Positions 1-11,500 of a stretch of DNA of 64,000 nucleotides are shown piece by piece. The notes below the pieces were generated by a model. The model did no database searches and was not told the origin of the DNA. It saw only the letters and a list, made by a program, of their open reading frames with translations. Numbering within the stretch: position 1 is the stretch's first letter; each line of letters opens with the position of its first letter. Location: NCBI GenBank assembly GCA_037389465.1, contig JAZARR010000212.1, forward strand, positions 6,458,501-6,522,500. The letters are read 5' to 3'. This DNA is from Baylisascaris procyonis (Eukaryota; Nematoda; Chromadorea; Rhabditida; Ascarididae). The position numbers were made by a program, and so were the translations under genes.

Positions 1-1933
1 TAGAAGAGTTATGAAGCAATTATACTTACGTCAACGTCACGCTGTGATTGTTTGTATGCGTAAAGGTAGTGCTGAAGATGTTGACGCACCAGCGAATGCA
101 TAACGATTTTAGCTGCCTGTTTAGTTTATTGCATTACTCGCAGAATAGAGCTCTAAAACCGTGTTATATCTTGAGAAATAACACAATCGGAGGGAGGAGC
201 ACATAACATTCACTTTGTTATCTTCTTCAAGCAATCAAAATTCCGAAAGAGAATTTTTTTCGGTGGATTTGCCTACAAACAGAATAACAGATCTGCCACA
301 AGCAAAGGTTCAGTCAATCGTTCAGACGTAATATCAGGCAAAAAGAGCATTTATCACATGCTCGTTTGTACAGTTGTCAGTATTCAACGCAGCGTAAGAG
401 AGATTCTTTGCAATAAAGTGCATTGTGGCCGCTTCGATGATATAATGAGGTCAGAATGCACTCAGCCAAAAACAGCTCTTTTCTTGACAAGAAATCTGAC
501 GGGCACAGAATGAACAGAACGTAGAAGAGGGATTGAAAGAAATAATGAGCAAGATCTATGAAGCACATGTTATGATAAGAAAATGAGATAGACGAGGCAA
601 TATAGTATAGAAATGAAGTCTAGGACACGTCGAAAATTGACTTAGTATGAGGTTGTCTTATTCATTGTTTTGGTAAAATGTCTTTAGATATCATAGCGAG
701 GAGGTCGCACTTTCTTAATGTTCCAGAAAGGGCTTTGATTGAGCGAAGCAGGCTAAACCAATGGGAACACTAGAATCTCAGCACTCTACAATTGAAGAAC
801 CTTTTTACAATCTTTTACATATGAAATTGTGTTACAGATCAAAAGGTCGCAGAAACAAAATACAGTAATTAAGAGGGATTGAAATCGACGCTGAAACCAA
901 TCACAGTGCATCGTCAAAGCAGCTGAACTGACCGATCTTTTAGCATAGAAGCAAAAAAGTGTAGCTGAGCGGCATAAACCTATACCGCCAGATCGCCTTA
1001 TTGAAGCACATTTAATAAAAGAACCAAATTTTGCCGAATAGCAAAACCAAAATTATGTACATTTCTTTATTTTGTTCCTTCTGCTGAAACATCACTGCTA
1101 TGCTCAACATATGCTCACATCATTTATGCATAGAAGTGATGTCTGAATAATGCAAGTAATTCCTTCCATCCTATGGTGCACGTTAGAGAGTTCGAATAGC
1201 TGACGGCATACAGACTGAATCATTTTTGTATCTTCCCCTGCTCGACCATCAAATCAACAATTACAAAATACACGCATGAGATTAGAGCCGGCAAGGTAAC
1301 TCTTCAGACGCGAAAATGAGTCTCCAAGCGAAAAACAGTGGCACATCGCAACGACGAGTTTACATATTCTGCGAGGTGTTTGAACACACACATCTACTGA
1401 ATTCAATTTTGCAGCTGTGTCTATAATCGGCGGAAGCGCTTTAGCGCTCAACAGAAAGCGCCAGGGGCAACGTTGATTGCGTGTCGTCACCTCGTTTTGC
1501 AATCCTTAAAAATTAGAGAGCGAGGCAAGCCATTTACAAACTGACTATTCGTTTGTCTCATTAGTTGTTGCTCCGCAGTCTCACAACAATTTATGTTGAC
1601 TGTCGGCCCGATAGCGATGTTGAACCGTTTTCCACTTTCCTTTTCTTACATTTTTTGTATCAAAGCGCAAAATTCATTGTTGGAGCTGTATATAAGAGAA
1701 AGAGAGAGTGTGTATGTATGTGCCTGTCTGTCCGTTGTCGTTCCAACTGCGCCTTCCAGAAAATGGGCAAGAGCGAATTTTAAAGTTAGTATATTCGTCT
1801 TGAAGGATATTCAAAGAAAACGGATTATTTGTTGAATTGGCAACTTCTGCTATCCGATCGATAGAGTTATCCATAATAGCTCTATATAGCCAATACGCAG
1901 ACGATCAATGGTTAAATTATGTGTAGTTGATAT
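1..1933. other. No gene assigned (left flank)
   Basis: AT-rich sequence with only short open frames on both strands. Around 1431-1470 the GC content rises and a short inverted repeat built on AGCGCTT/AAGCGCT is visible. I can support no exon, RNA gene or mobile element here. It is downstream of the minus-strand terminal exon that ends at 1945. Confidence 0.4.
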
Positions 1934-1939
1934 TTTATT
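1934..1939 (-). terminator. Poly(A) signal AATAAA of the left minus-strand gene
   Basis: On the minus strand AATAAA begins 5 bases past the TGA stop at 1945-1947. A signal this close to a stop fits the short 3' UTRs of nematodes and is the main support for calling the upstream frame a terminal exon. Confidence 0.5.
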
Positions 1940-1944
1940 TAGCT

Positions 1945-2143
1945 TCAAAGGAGCTCGTCAAGACTTGCAAAAGAAGCTTTGTGCCCATTCATGATTTCAG
2001 CAGCAGTTCTACTCTTCCACCTCAGATATAAGCGTTTAAAAAGCGGGCCAAGTTTTCCGTTCTGCCTGCCGCAATCTTCAGTCAGAGAATTTGGGTCATT
2101 AGAGGATGAAATTATTTGATCTTTTCTTGTTATATCACTAACC
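1945..2143 (-). CDS. Terminal exon of an unidentified minus-strand gene
   Basis: The antisense frame is open for 66 codons to a TGA. It is preceded by a good 3' splice site (CATCTTACAG, ending at 2144) and followed almost at once by AATAAA. The exon enters with one base (phase 2). The peptide is charged and polar: an acidic/Ser-Asn start (DITRKDQII), then a basic stretch (FKRLYLRWKSR) and the C terminus SFASLDELL. I recognise no family; it could be the cytoplasmic tail of a membrane protein or an ordinary soluble C terminus. The nearest upstream candidate exon (3960-4111) leaves phase 1, so at least one connecting exon would be needed if they share a transcript. Confidence 0.5.
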
Positions 2144-3959
2144 CTGTAAGATGACAGTGTCCAGATCAAAGTCGTGAACCCCATATGACGCGTATTACGC
2201 ATATTACGAGCGTACGAACTAAATGAAAATCCCCTGAGAAATTCAAAAGGGACATCCAGACAAAGTCAACTGCTGTCAATGTATGGGCGTTTGAAGTGTG
2301 AAAACATGGCAAAGTGCAACGCTATATGAAAAAATCTTTGGTATTTTTGCATCCGTAATCCAGAGATAAGGCAACGCTTCTTGCAATGCTTGCTGATTCA
2401 CGTTTCAAGGTTATTTTAAATATGTTGCGATCTGGCAGCTATTTATGTGATCCGTTTATTGTTTGCTTTATCACGTTTGAGTGCGGAAATCATGTTTTCA
2501 TGCTTGATCTATTCCTCAGCTATACAATCCAGTACACAATGTCTTTGTCCATTATTTATGCTGCGTTATTTACGTTGCATACCATGAATTATGTTCCACA
2601 AGGTGTGGAACACATCTCTCTTTATTTTCTGTGTTAAATCGTTGGCGCAACAAAAAGCACTTGCACGAAACTTCATGCCATGAAACTTGTTGGTACATTT
2701 TTGTAAGCGATACCGAAGTTGTAATTGATATCAAAAATACATGGAGCTCGCCATGGATGTTTCTGAGATATGGAGCAGCAAATCCGTTTGAAAAGTAAAT
2801 CCCACGCGCATTTAGCACCATCAGCGAAACCTGCCTTATTTTTTTGCTGCTTGTGTTTTTCCACCACTTTTTATGGATCTTTGTTGACTTGCATTTGCTG
2901 AACATTTTATGTCAAACCCGTGTCGATAAATACTGAGGTATTGGTGCTTGCGTGCCTGTCTGGAAGTTCATTCGGAAATCAATGAAACTAGTAACGAAAT
3001 AAGCTGGTATAGCGCTTACTGGACAATGGTCTCATAAGTCACATTTAGCGTTAATCCATCAACGGTCTATTATGAACATTTATGAGAGAGCAGGCAGAGG
3101 TTGCAAAAGTTTAGTGCCAGAAAGTTTGCGTTTATTGGGCGTGATCGGATGTTTTTAAGGGATTTTTGTAGGATTGGCTAAATCTGTTAGAATTTGAATA
3201 TTATTCCGCATATTTTATCGTGCGTCGATGGTTCGTTAAACTGTTCAGATATCGTTGCAACCTTTCTAACTCAGTTCTCAACTCACTTCCGATCTCATTT
3301 ATAATTTAGTTAAGAATTCAAACGTGTCATTATTACACAAAAAGAAGTGCCTGTCATGTGTACTATTTTGCTGAGCATGATAAAGTACTGAACTGTTAAA
3401 CGCAAAAGGGATTTGAAAAAAAAAAGATTTATTGCCGCAGTTGCATCGAATTTCGAGGTTTTTTATTTTGTTTTGTTTTATTTTGTTTATTTTTTGTTCA
3501 ACACTCGAAAGGGTTCTTAATGGAATCCTTTCTATGGGATTAATATTCCAACGAGTTTTTATTCAATAGGTGGGCTATTCTTTCTCGCGCATCCCAATCT
3601 CTCAAGGGAATATAGGTGTAGTGCAATAAGTTTAACGAAATATATTTAGGTATAAAATTCATTGCAACAAATAAAGCCTTTTGTTCATTTCCACCTAGCT
3701 CTAGTATCACTATATCGCACACGCACAATTATGCTGGTATAGAAGCACCTCAAGCACTTGTTGGCAACGAAAAAAAAATGGATCATTGCGAACAATATGT
3801 TACGACTTGGTCCTTAGAGAATGCTCTCCCTCTCCACATCTCACTTTGACACTTGATGCAATGCGATGAAGGTTCAGAGTCCTTAAATTTTTGACAATGT
3901 TGCAAGGAATGCAGCTTGTTCGCATGAAAAAAAGTTGTTACTGCAGCGCAAAACCTCAC
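2144..3959. other. Intron-like AT-rich stretch
   Basis: No exon could be supported. Antisense frames of 111 codons at 2570-2905 and 62 codons at 3540-3728 exist, but I saw no convincing splice sites, domain or codon pattern in them. An exon of the left minus-strand gene may be hidden here. Confidence 0.3.
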
Positions 3960-4111
3960 CGCTAAAGGGACTCCAATTCTCGTGGGGTACTGAGGACGAC
4001 AATTTGAGGGGCCAGGAAACGGGTGGAGGGACAGCATATGAGGCTGAACTCCGAAATGGAAGATCAGGATGGCTTAAGTATCTATCCCGTGACATCAAAC
4101 GATCGACCCGA
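3960..4111 (-). CDS. Candidate internal exon of the left minus-strand gene
   Basis: Antisense 152-base frame flanked by a plausible 3' splice site (TTTAACTTAG, ending at 4112) and a strong 5' splice site (GTGAGG at 3959). It enters in phase 2 and leaves in phase 1. The peptide is Ser/Pro-rich (SHPDLPFRSS, VPPPVSWPLK, VPHENWSPFS), with no recognised domain. The same bases are also open on the plus strand after a CTGCAG acceptor near 3946, so the strand is not certain. I prefer minus because of the stronger donor and the agreement with the neighbouring terminal exon. Confidence 0.35.
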
Positions 4112-4412
4112 CTAAGTTAAACGAGGCTTTCGGAATGCTTTTGTAGCGCAAAACCATAAACTCTCTTAGCAACCAGAAGTGTTCACTATAAACCTAGCAT
4201 TGGTTGGGACCGAAAAAGCCGGAAAAAGTCGAGATTGAATTCTGCCCGATAATAGCCGCCTAAAATATCACTCATCCAATACCGTTTGTTCGGTTGGCCG
4301 GTCGGTCACCATCACATCGGCCTTCTTAACGTGCATCCCCAGTAGTTGATCATTACGCTCATCTTTCATTTCGAATGGTCTCTCTGCGCCCATTTTTTGA
4401 CACATTTTACAT

Positions 4413-4558
4413 CTATGAGTGCTGAGGCGCATATTCCCCCGTGGTTAGTGTTGCATTCGCACAAACTTCTGCGCATATGTAGGTGCCTTTTTGCATCCCT
4501 GCAGGGCAACTAATCTTAAGCATGCCTTCTTCGAAAGTAGCGCATTGGACTTGCTTGC
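4413..4558 (-). CDS. Candidate cysteine-rich exon of the left minus-strand gene
   Basis: Antisense frame starting right after a good 3' splice site (GATGTTTGCAG, ending at 4559) and open for 48 codons to a TAG at 4413-4415. The peptide has regularly spaced cysteines: VQC, then KISCPAG, then TYIC and AEVC. This resembles an extracellular disulphide-bonded module, but I cannot name the family. It may be a terminal exon or may splice at GAA|GTTTGT (donor at 4466); in neither case does the phase match the 3960-4111 exon directly. The frame looks coding; its place in a gene is open. Confidence 0.4.
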
Positions 4559-5594
4559 CTGCAAACATCACGTCACTGACACCCTTCCATTACTTTTCCT
4601 GGTGGCAGCCACCTAAGTTGGCTTTCAGCTGATAATGCATTGTTGGATTATTTCCTGTGGCGCCTTAGCAAATTTATTCTGACGTAACTCATTCATTGAC
4701 TATAGCGATTCCATTTAACACACGTGAATTGCTGCTAGCATTTCTAACATTCGCTTTTTTTGGTACATAATTCTCTGTTCCAATCTGTTGCGCAGCTGTT
4801 ATTGCGAATCCGAGGAATTAATATGTTCGAAGTACTGTAAGTAAGGGAATTAAACTTAAACGATCAACACATTGTAAATTTTGCATCAATCCTCTATGGA
4901 ACAGCATAATCGAAAAATGTTGTTTTTATTTTTCACTAAAATATAAGTTTGTAACTGTCATACGGTTGAGCTTTAGTGAAATTGGCTAGAATAAGATTTC
5001 CACTCGCCTTGTTCTTATTGCTAGTAAAAATTGCAATATTTTTGGCAAAAGCTGGAGAAAATGTTACAAAGATTTCGCCTAATCATCTTCGTTTCTATAC
5101 GTCAGAACATATTAGCCAACGATTCACTACACACAATGGATGAAATCTACAGGTTTACTTCGTTGTTGCATAACTTGTTTCCTAATTCCGATTTAGTGTA
5201 ATGAACTTAAATGCGATCCTCCAAAGACTAGAGTTTTATATTTACGATAGAAATACTGAAATATAGAAAACCACATTCAATGTATATTGAAGACACTTCT
5301 GAAACGAAAATTCTAACAAATTTTAAGTGAAACACATATCGAACACGAACAGATGCGACAATACACGGTCATGTGAGTGTCTGAGGATGGAAGACAGCAG
5401 CAAAACTACATACAATTTACTATCATGTTATAGAGCACAGGAGACATTAGAACAGTCGGAAAATTTATGCAAAGTCCATTTCCCCCTTCTCTGAAATGTG
5501 AATTTTGATTAAATGATCGCGTGGCCGAGTTCATTTTCATGCGCTTTTGCAAATTTGGATTTATATATGTGAAGTATTCATCGTTTAGCGTTCG
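4559..5594. other. No gene assigned
   Basis: AT-rich, short frames only. Probably intron or spacer of the left minus-strand gene. Nothing further is visible. Confidence 0.3.
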
Positions 5595-5788
5595 CTACTG
5601 CGTGGCCGGTTGTAAATTCCGACCAGACTTGTTGACCCTGCTCAGCCGAGCCACCTCTCCCAGCACCCTCATCGTGAGGAGGGCAACGGAATAAGTCCCT
5701 ACAGTCGTAAGAGGAACAACGGTGAATCGACTCGCCAGCATCAGACGGCCAGGAGACGAACCTAAGCGCTTACCTTCACGCGAAAGAC
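5595..5788 (-). CDS. GC-rich block, candidate antisense exon with two open frames
   Basis: A sharply bounded block richer in G+C than its surroundings. On the minus strand it follows an acceptor CATTGCAG (ending at 5789). One frame is open from there to a TAG at 5595 (SREGKRLGSS to NLQPATQ); a second antisense frame is open across most of the block and contains HRCSSYDC and FRCPPHDEG. Two frames clear of stops is expected for GC-rich coding or repeat DNA. It may be an exon of the left gene, since the second frame could donate in phase 1 to the exon at 4558, or a dispersed repeat fragment. No family recognised. Confidence 0.3.
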
Positions 5789-7572
5789 CTGCAATGAAAA
5801 GGTGTGACTCTCTAAGAAAGACCGAAGAAGCCAAGGGGATCAGACGGCATTGAGTCAGGGCAGGTGAAAACGATATGAAGAGACATTTATTCGTAACGAA
5901 TGCTTCGTTGATTGAAATAAATAAATTTTTTTCTGATAAGCTTTGTGCATTATGACTTTTCTCAAATGTTTTGGTGAAGCATACTTCTGCAGACTTATGA
6001 GAGCCAAAACAAAATCGGTGAAAAATTTCAACTTCGTCTGCAGTAGAAAAATCATGAAGAAGAAATTGGCAATTGCCCTATACAGTACGGTATGCATTTT
6101 TTGCAAAGCGGTTTGATGCTTTTGAAAATATTGTTTCGAACCATTAGTTGCCAACTGTCACAAAAATATTGGCCGATGTTTTACCTTGCGAGCGAAAGTT
6201 CTTCCTGATTTATTCGGATTTCATGAACGCAGCATCATTATAGAAAAAAATAGAGTTGACTCTTCAGTTCTTAACAACATTACAAAAATACAGATACTAT
6301 CTGTGTTCGTGGGGCGAATTCCTCCCTTACTTACAGTCCAACAATAATACTAACTTTCAGGATCGCTCGTTGATGAAGGATCGATCTTGACTTCTATGGC
6401 GATCATATCTTCACACGCCATTATGCCGACAGCTGCCAATAATTGAAAAAATGCTGCGACCATGTGCCACCAACTTTCTAAAGAAAACTGTTATTGAGAC
6501 GGAACTAAATACACCTTATTATTGGGAAAGTGTGTAACTGGACGCTATAGCTAATTCACTAATCGTAGAGTGCACAGTTGCCAGCTTCTTTAATATATCC
6601 CGGCTAATTGTCACCCTTCATCATAGAGAAGGATGATTTATCTTTCTGCCTCGAATGGAAGTCATGTGCGCACTTTCTTCGCATGGCAATAGCAGCTGTA
6701 AGTGGTCGTACATAAGAAGCGCGAGGGCCATGCTATGCTTTGTTGTGCCTGTAATTATATGCTGCCTCACCCTCTCCCCTCCCCCCCCCTCCCCACCCCC
6801 GTGCAATTCTTAGTTTACGACAGCAGGCCTGGCAGACTCACAATGAAATCAGAATTTATTCGATGAGGCAAAAAATATTCTGCAAATCAAGTTGCTAAAT
6901 CACAATACGAACCGAATCAAGAATAACATGAAATCAGTCGACCCATGTTTGATTCACCGCATTCTAATGCACAACTCATTTAGATGAAATAGTTCCCCCT
7001 CCTTAGTTCCTTTCATTTCTCTTCAAGCTGCGGTGAAAACAATTTTTAGTGGTTTCGTATTATCCACTGATTGGGTGTTCGTTTGTCAGTGAATGTTTAT
7101 TGACATATTTGAAATACACTAAACGAGCGATTTGTTTTGTGAGATGGACGTAAGCAATCGTAACAGTTGGCAATGAGGCACTGCATAAAGCTCAAAAAGA
7201 AGCACCCTCTAACGCGGTGACATTAGACACGTGCTCAAAGAAAGCGAACGGCATACAAAAAACCGCATCATAGAGGGCGCAATTGTTTCGAAATATGTTG
7301 ATTTGGTAGAATGTGCTCAACTTCCTGTAATTTTTTAGTTGCATGTTCGATGAGCAACGATACATTGCACCGAAACCGGTCTTACGGCTATTCGTTTCTC
7401 ATTCGGGTGCGGTTGTGCACATGTAGGATTTGAGTATGTAGAGTGTGTTCATGTATAATATGTTTTCTAAAAATAACTCCTTTTATTCATTGCACTCTGC
7501 TGATGACCATGACTTTTTACAATATTAATTTAAATTTGTATGATGTTTTCATAGTTCGCTAATATCAGGCAC
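5789..7572. other. No gene assigned; includes a C-rich tract
   Basis: AT-rich spacer between the left minus-strand fragments and pop-1. A C-rich tract with a run of ten C lies at about 6768-6800. No exon or RNA gene is supported. Confidence 0.35.
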
Positions 7573-7647
7573 CTATACGCAGCCGTAATATGCGTTCCTA
7601 TACGCAGCCGTAATATGCGTTCCTATACGCAGCCGTAATATGCGTTC
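7573..7647. repeat. Tandem repeat, 25 bp x 3
   Basis: Three exact head-to-tail copies of a 25-bp unit start at 7573, 7598 and 7623 (unit begins CTATACGCAG and ends TGCGTTC). Identity between copies points to a recent expansion or to conversion. It lies about 0.9 kb upstream of the pop-1 start codon. Confidence 0.95.
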
Positions 7648-8159
7648 AGTTTGAGAAATATTTCAACATGTTTAAGAGAGAATTTGAAAAATGAATGGAA
7701 ATATATGCTACGTGGAAGCTGGGAAGGGTGACTTTTCTCTTGGTTTACGTGTGCAAAAATACTTAATTATGCTGTAGATGTGACAATGAATCTCCTAATA
7801 TTGCAAGTTAGGTGAACTCAGGTAGTAGGTGAGCATTTTGTAACTCACGAATGAACTGCTCAAGTGAGTGATTAATTCGAATTCGAATGGTCAACCTGAA
7901 CATAGACCTCAGAAGACAAGGAGTTGTGGAAGTGTGCAATGAGTAAGGATGTGAACTGAATAGATTAGTATGGAGATGCGCTTATCGTCTCAGCAGATCA
8001 ACGCCCTTCAACGAATTGCTGCACTAAGTGGAATTTTGAATTTGAACCGGCATTAAGAAACGCGACGCGAAGGGGGTCGTTTGTGGCAAAAGAGCATAAA
8101 ATTTAGCGATCGGGAGCAACAAAAGAGAGTACACTAAATCAAGAGGGTATCCGCAATAG

Positions 8160-8490
8160 GGCGCGTCCATCATTATACTAGCGGTCTATTGTTTGCGTTC
8201 GTTTCAAATGTTCAAATGCTCTAATTGATGCTCAGGCAACGCGTTTACGATAGGTACGGTGATGCGTTTGCGTATGCGGTTAAGAGGCACGGCGGGAGAG
8301 AGGCGGAGCGCAGCGTGGGTTTTGTTCGTTCGGAGAGCAACGCTGAGGGCGGCGCCTCTTTGAGTAGAGCGAGAGAGAGAGCGCCGACGCCGCGAATGAG
8401 CCGCGCTTGGTATAGTACCGGCAGCAGCGTAACATCCACACCCGAAAGCCACCGCCGTTGTGCCTGCCCTACGAGCTTGTCCAAGGTGCC
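8160..8490 (+). promoter_or_regulatory. pop-1: GC-rich 5' UTR/promoter region of pop-1
   Basis: About 0.3 kb with much higher G+C and CpG density than the flanks, directly upstream of the pop-1 ATG. Because A/T is scarce, several frames are open here on both strands; I read them as by-products. In the ATG frame there is a TAG at 8413-8415 and no earlier ATG, which supports 8491 as the start. No T-rich trans-splice acceptor is evident close to the ATG. The transcription start cannot be placed from sequence. Confidence 0.5.
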
Positions 8491-8540
8491 ATGAGCAGCG
8501 CCAACGACGACGGCGCCGATGAAGTTAAAGTGTTCCGGAG
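8491..8540 (+). CDS. pop-1: pop-1 exon 1: start and beta-catenin-binding motif
   Basis: Encodes residues 1-16 and two bases of codon 17, ending CGGAG before the donor GTGGGT. The DEVKVF core is the nematode version of the acidic N-terminal beta-catenin-binding segment of TCF proteins. An in-frame TAG 78 bases upstream fixes the first ATG. Confidence 0.85.
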
Positions 8541-11500
8541 GTGGGTCTTGATGTCCTATTGTCTTTACCTCTACATTCCTTCAACTACATGAAAGCAATA
8601 TTTCGTGTTATGTTGTTGCCCGCTTCTCAAATATTTTGAGCTGCGCTTCTTACATTCGTTTCTCGCCGCTAAACGCTTATGTTTTTCGGTCTTTATTCTT
8701 CGTTCTATGCGTCTGCAAACTGGTGACTCCTGCTGATGGTATTTACATATGAACTATATAGACTGGCCTCATACCCGCTAAAGCACAGCATTATCATGCT
8801 CTTTTTTGTGTTCCTAGCTGTAAAAAGAAAAAAAAAATTGACGCATTGTGTGCATATCAAAGCATCACACAATGCAGTGTTTTAATCTCGGATCATCCTA
8901 CTTCTATTGTGACACACAGTTTTTGCTACCTTTTTTGATTGATTCAGCGAGCTCGACACGTGGAGCTACCTGACATCGATATTACTCTTATTCCGCCTTA
9001 TATTCTAATCTATCAGGAAAACATGCTTCTTTCTGCTCCATATTCGTTGAGCTTTCCCCCTTCTTGATGTTGTATGTTTGCATTGCAGTTTCATTAGTGC
9101 AAGACAATTTTCTGTGCAATGAATTATATTAAAATTTCGTATGAAGGAAAGACGCCACCATATGTACAAAAAAAAAAAAAAAAAAAAAACCATTGAAACG
9201 AAATGCGAAGAAATGTTTGGCACAGGCAGACCTTCACCCGTTTGGGATTTGATGATATTTTTATGCAAAAAGAGCAAAGCCGTTGACGCGGTAGAGGTTG
9301 CGTTACCTCAGGTCACGAAGAGTGGAAGGCTTCACGTTTCGTTTGCGTGGTGTATTTGGTGCTAGTGAGAAAGAGCTCTCATCGCTTTAAATCGTGTTGA
9401 TGTAGATGACCTATAGCTTTCCTGAGGTGGCGTTTTCTTTGGTTGAACTAGAGTTTGACATTGTTTTCGACTGGATAGTTTGGCATTTCATTGCAGCCCA
9501 TTATACGATTGTTGCATTGCAAAACGCACCATGTTGATGATGCGTTTTTGTGTGCCTATTAGGTGCTGCCAACTTTTGAGCCGTGAAATTGCACCCTTCG
9601 AAATCCATTCTTACAAACCCCTCAATTCACACCCATTTCTATGTGTTTTTCAAATTTTTACGAGAAGGCCATCACGATGTCATATGTGTGTGTATGTGCA
9701 AGTATGTTTGTATGTATGCATTTTTATTTATTTAACGATTAAAATAAGCATAATTCATCCCGCGGAATCACGTTCCATGCTCACCTTTGCTCTGATTGTT
9801 TGCCTTATTTAGGGGTAATAGGCTGGAAACAGCTTTATAATTTGCATACCAAATTTCATTTCACATTCGGTCAGCTCTTGACTAAAAAAAACTGTAGTTC
9901 GCTTTTATTGCGAGTTCTTTTCATGCGATCCTGCAGATTTTGGTTATGATAACGTTATCTATGTTTTTGCTGATATGTATGCTATGGGGTGTGTGTCTGT
10001 CACTGTGATTGTTGAATTGGGAACAGCGGAAGCCAAGATTACAAAATTTGGCGAGTCCACTATTTTCTGAAGCAGTTCTAGGCACCTAATTGTGTTCAAA
10101 TCAGTATGCACGTTACAACCATTCGGGCCGTATGGAGTCCGGGTTAAACACGGTCCGGGAGTTGCCCAGCTGCAACCTTGGCCCGGTATAGCCCAGCTTC
10201 GTTTGACGACCATAAGTTGAGCCCTACCCTGCTGCGAACGAACAGTGATCTCTCCCAGTAGAACGTTGCAGCTGCTTAGGTCAGAAACATAAATCTTCTG
10301 TAGAAAGTTTGTGTGCGCAACTAGTTCACTGCAATCCGAATTCCTTGTTGCGTATTTTTTTACTATTTGTTGCAGATCGTAATGAAGTCCTTCTGATGCT
10401 AGCTTTGCAACCATCACACATAATATCAGCTGTTCTAGCATCCTTCTGTTTGTTTTGCTTCGAGAATAAATTTGCTCTGATTTATTTAATTGCACGGAAT
10501 GTGTATTATAACAACGTCCTTGTGCGCTTTCAAATTTGTCCTCATTTATAGGGAAATTCTTTACTTCATTGTTCAAAAGTGGTTCTAGATCTCTGTCGAT
10601 GTTTTTTTCTGGAATTGACGCAGGGTTTGAGAGTATCTTCCTACAACCTTCGAAACAACCTTCAATCTCTTCTCCCCCTTTTTTTACTCACATTAAATAT
10701 GAGTATGCACCTTCAGCATCTTCCGAAAAATTTCGTAACTGATGGTTTCAGCCGAAATTTTAGGTTCATCAATTTTATAGCTCCAAGAAATCGTTCGTTA
10801 TATAGTGAAATAAAACTTCTCGAGGAATTACTTAAAGTGGTCCAGTTTTTGGGAATCACTGATGGATGGTAAATCACCAGTCTTGGTGCAAAAGCGCTTG
10901 AAGTCTTTATCGAATATTTCCTTCAAAAGTTCAATGTTTTTATTTCTTTCCAGTTTAAATTTACCCGTCGAATTGCGTCTCATTTCCCAAAATTTGCGAC
11001 TAGCAGACTGGCTGTGGGTGATGAGAATAGCGCATGCATAATTGAGATTAGACGAACGTCTGCAGCACATTTGTACAGCAACATGAATTCTAATTGCTAT
11101 AGAGAGGTCAAACAAAGTGTCACCGCTTCTCGGGCACCCTTGTAGTATGGGGCCTTTTTAACTGTATAGGCCAAAAGGTCGTTTCTTTTGATATCGCGTG
11201 GCAGTCGTTTCCTTAATGAGAAAATGAGTGGGTAGATTGTATGACTGACTTCTGTCATCGTCGACTGCTTACTGAACACTCCTATTGCATTTTGCAATTC
11301 TTTTTTATAATATTGGAATTTCTAAAGAATTTAATTGCTCATGTGGTTGATATATTCATTATATGTATTTCAAATGCATTGCATTCTTCTAGTATAATGG
11401 CCAATAATATCATAGACTAATTTCTAAATTCATCTGATTTTAAAGGAGTGGAATTTTTTGAATTTCTTCGGGAAAATCTTTTTTAACATGCTCGCTTCAT

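Noticed and set aside
8204..8494. Three overlapping 79-89 codon frames on both strands in front of pop-1
   Set aside because: GC-rich promoter/5' UTR sequence lacks stops in several frames at once; none has a domain, and the pop-1 ATG frame has its own upstream stop.
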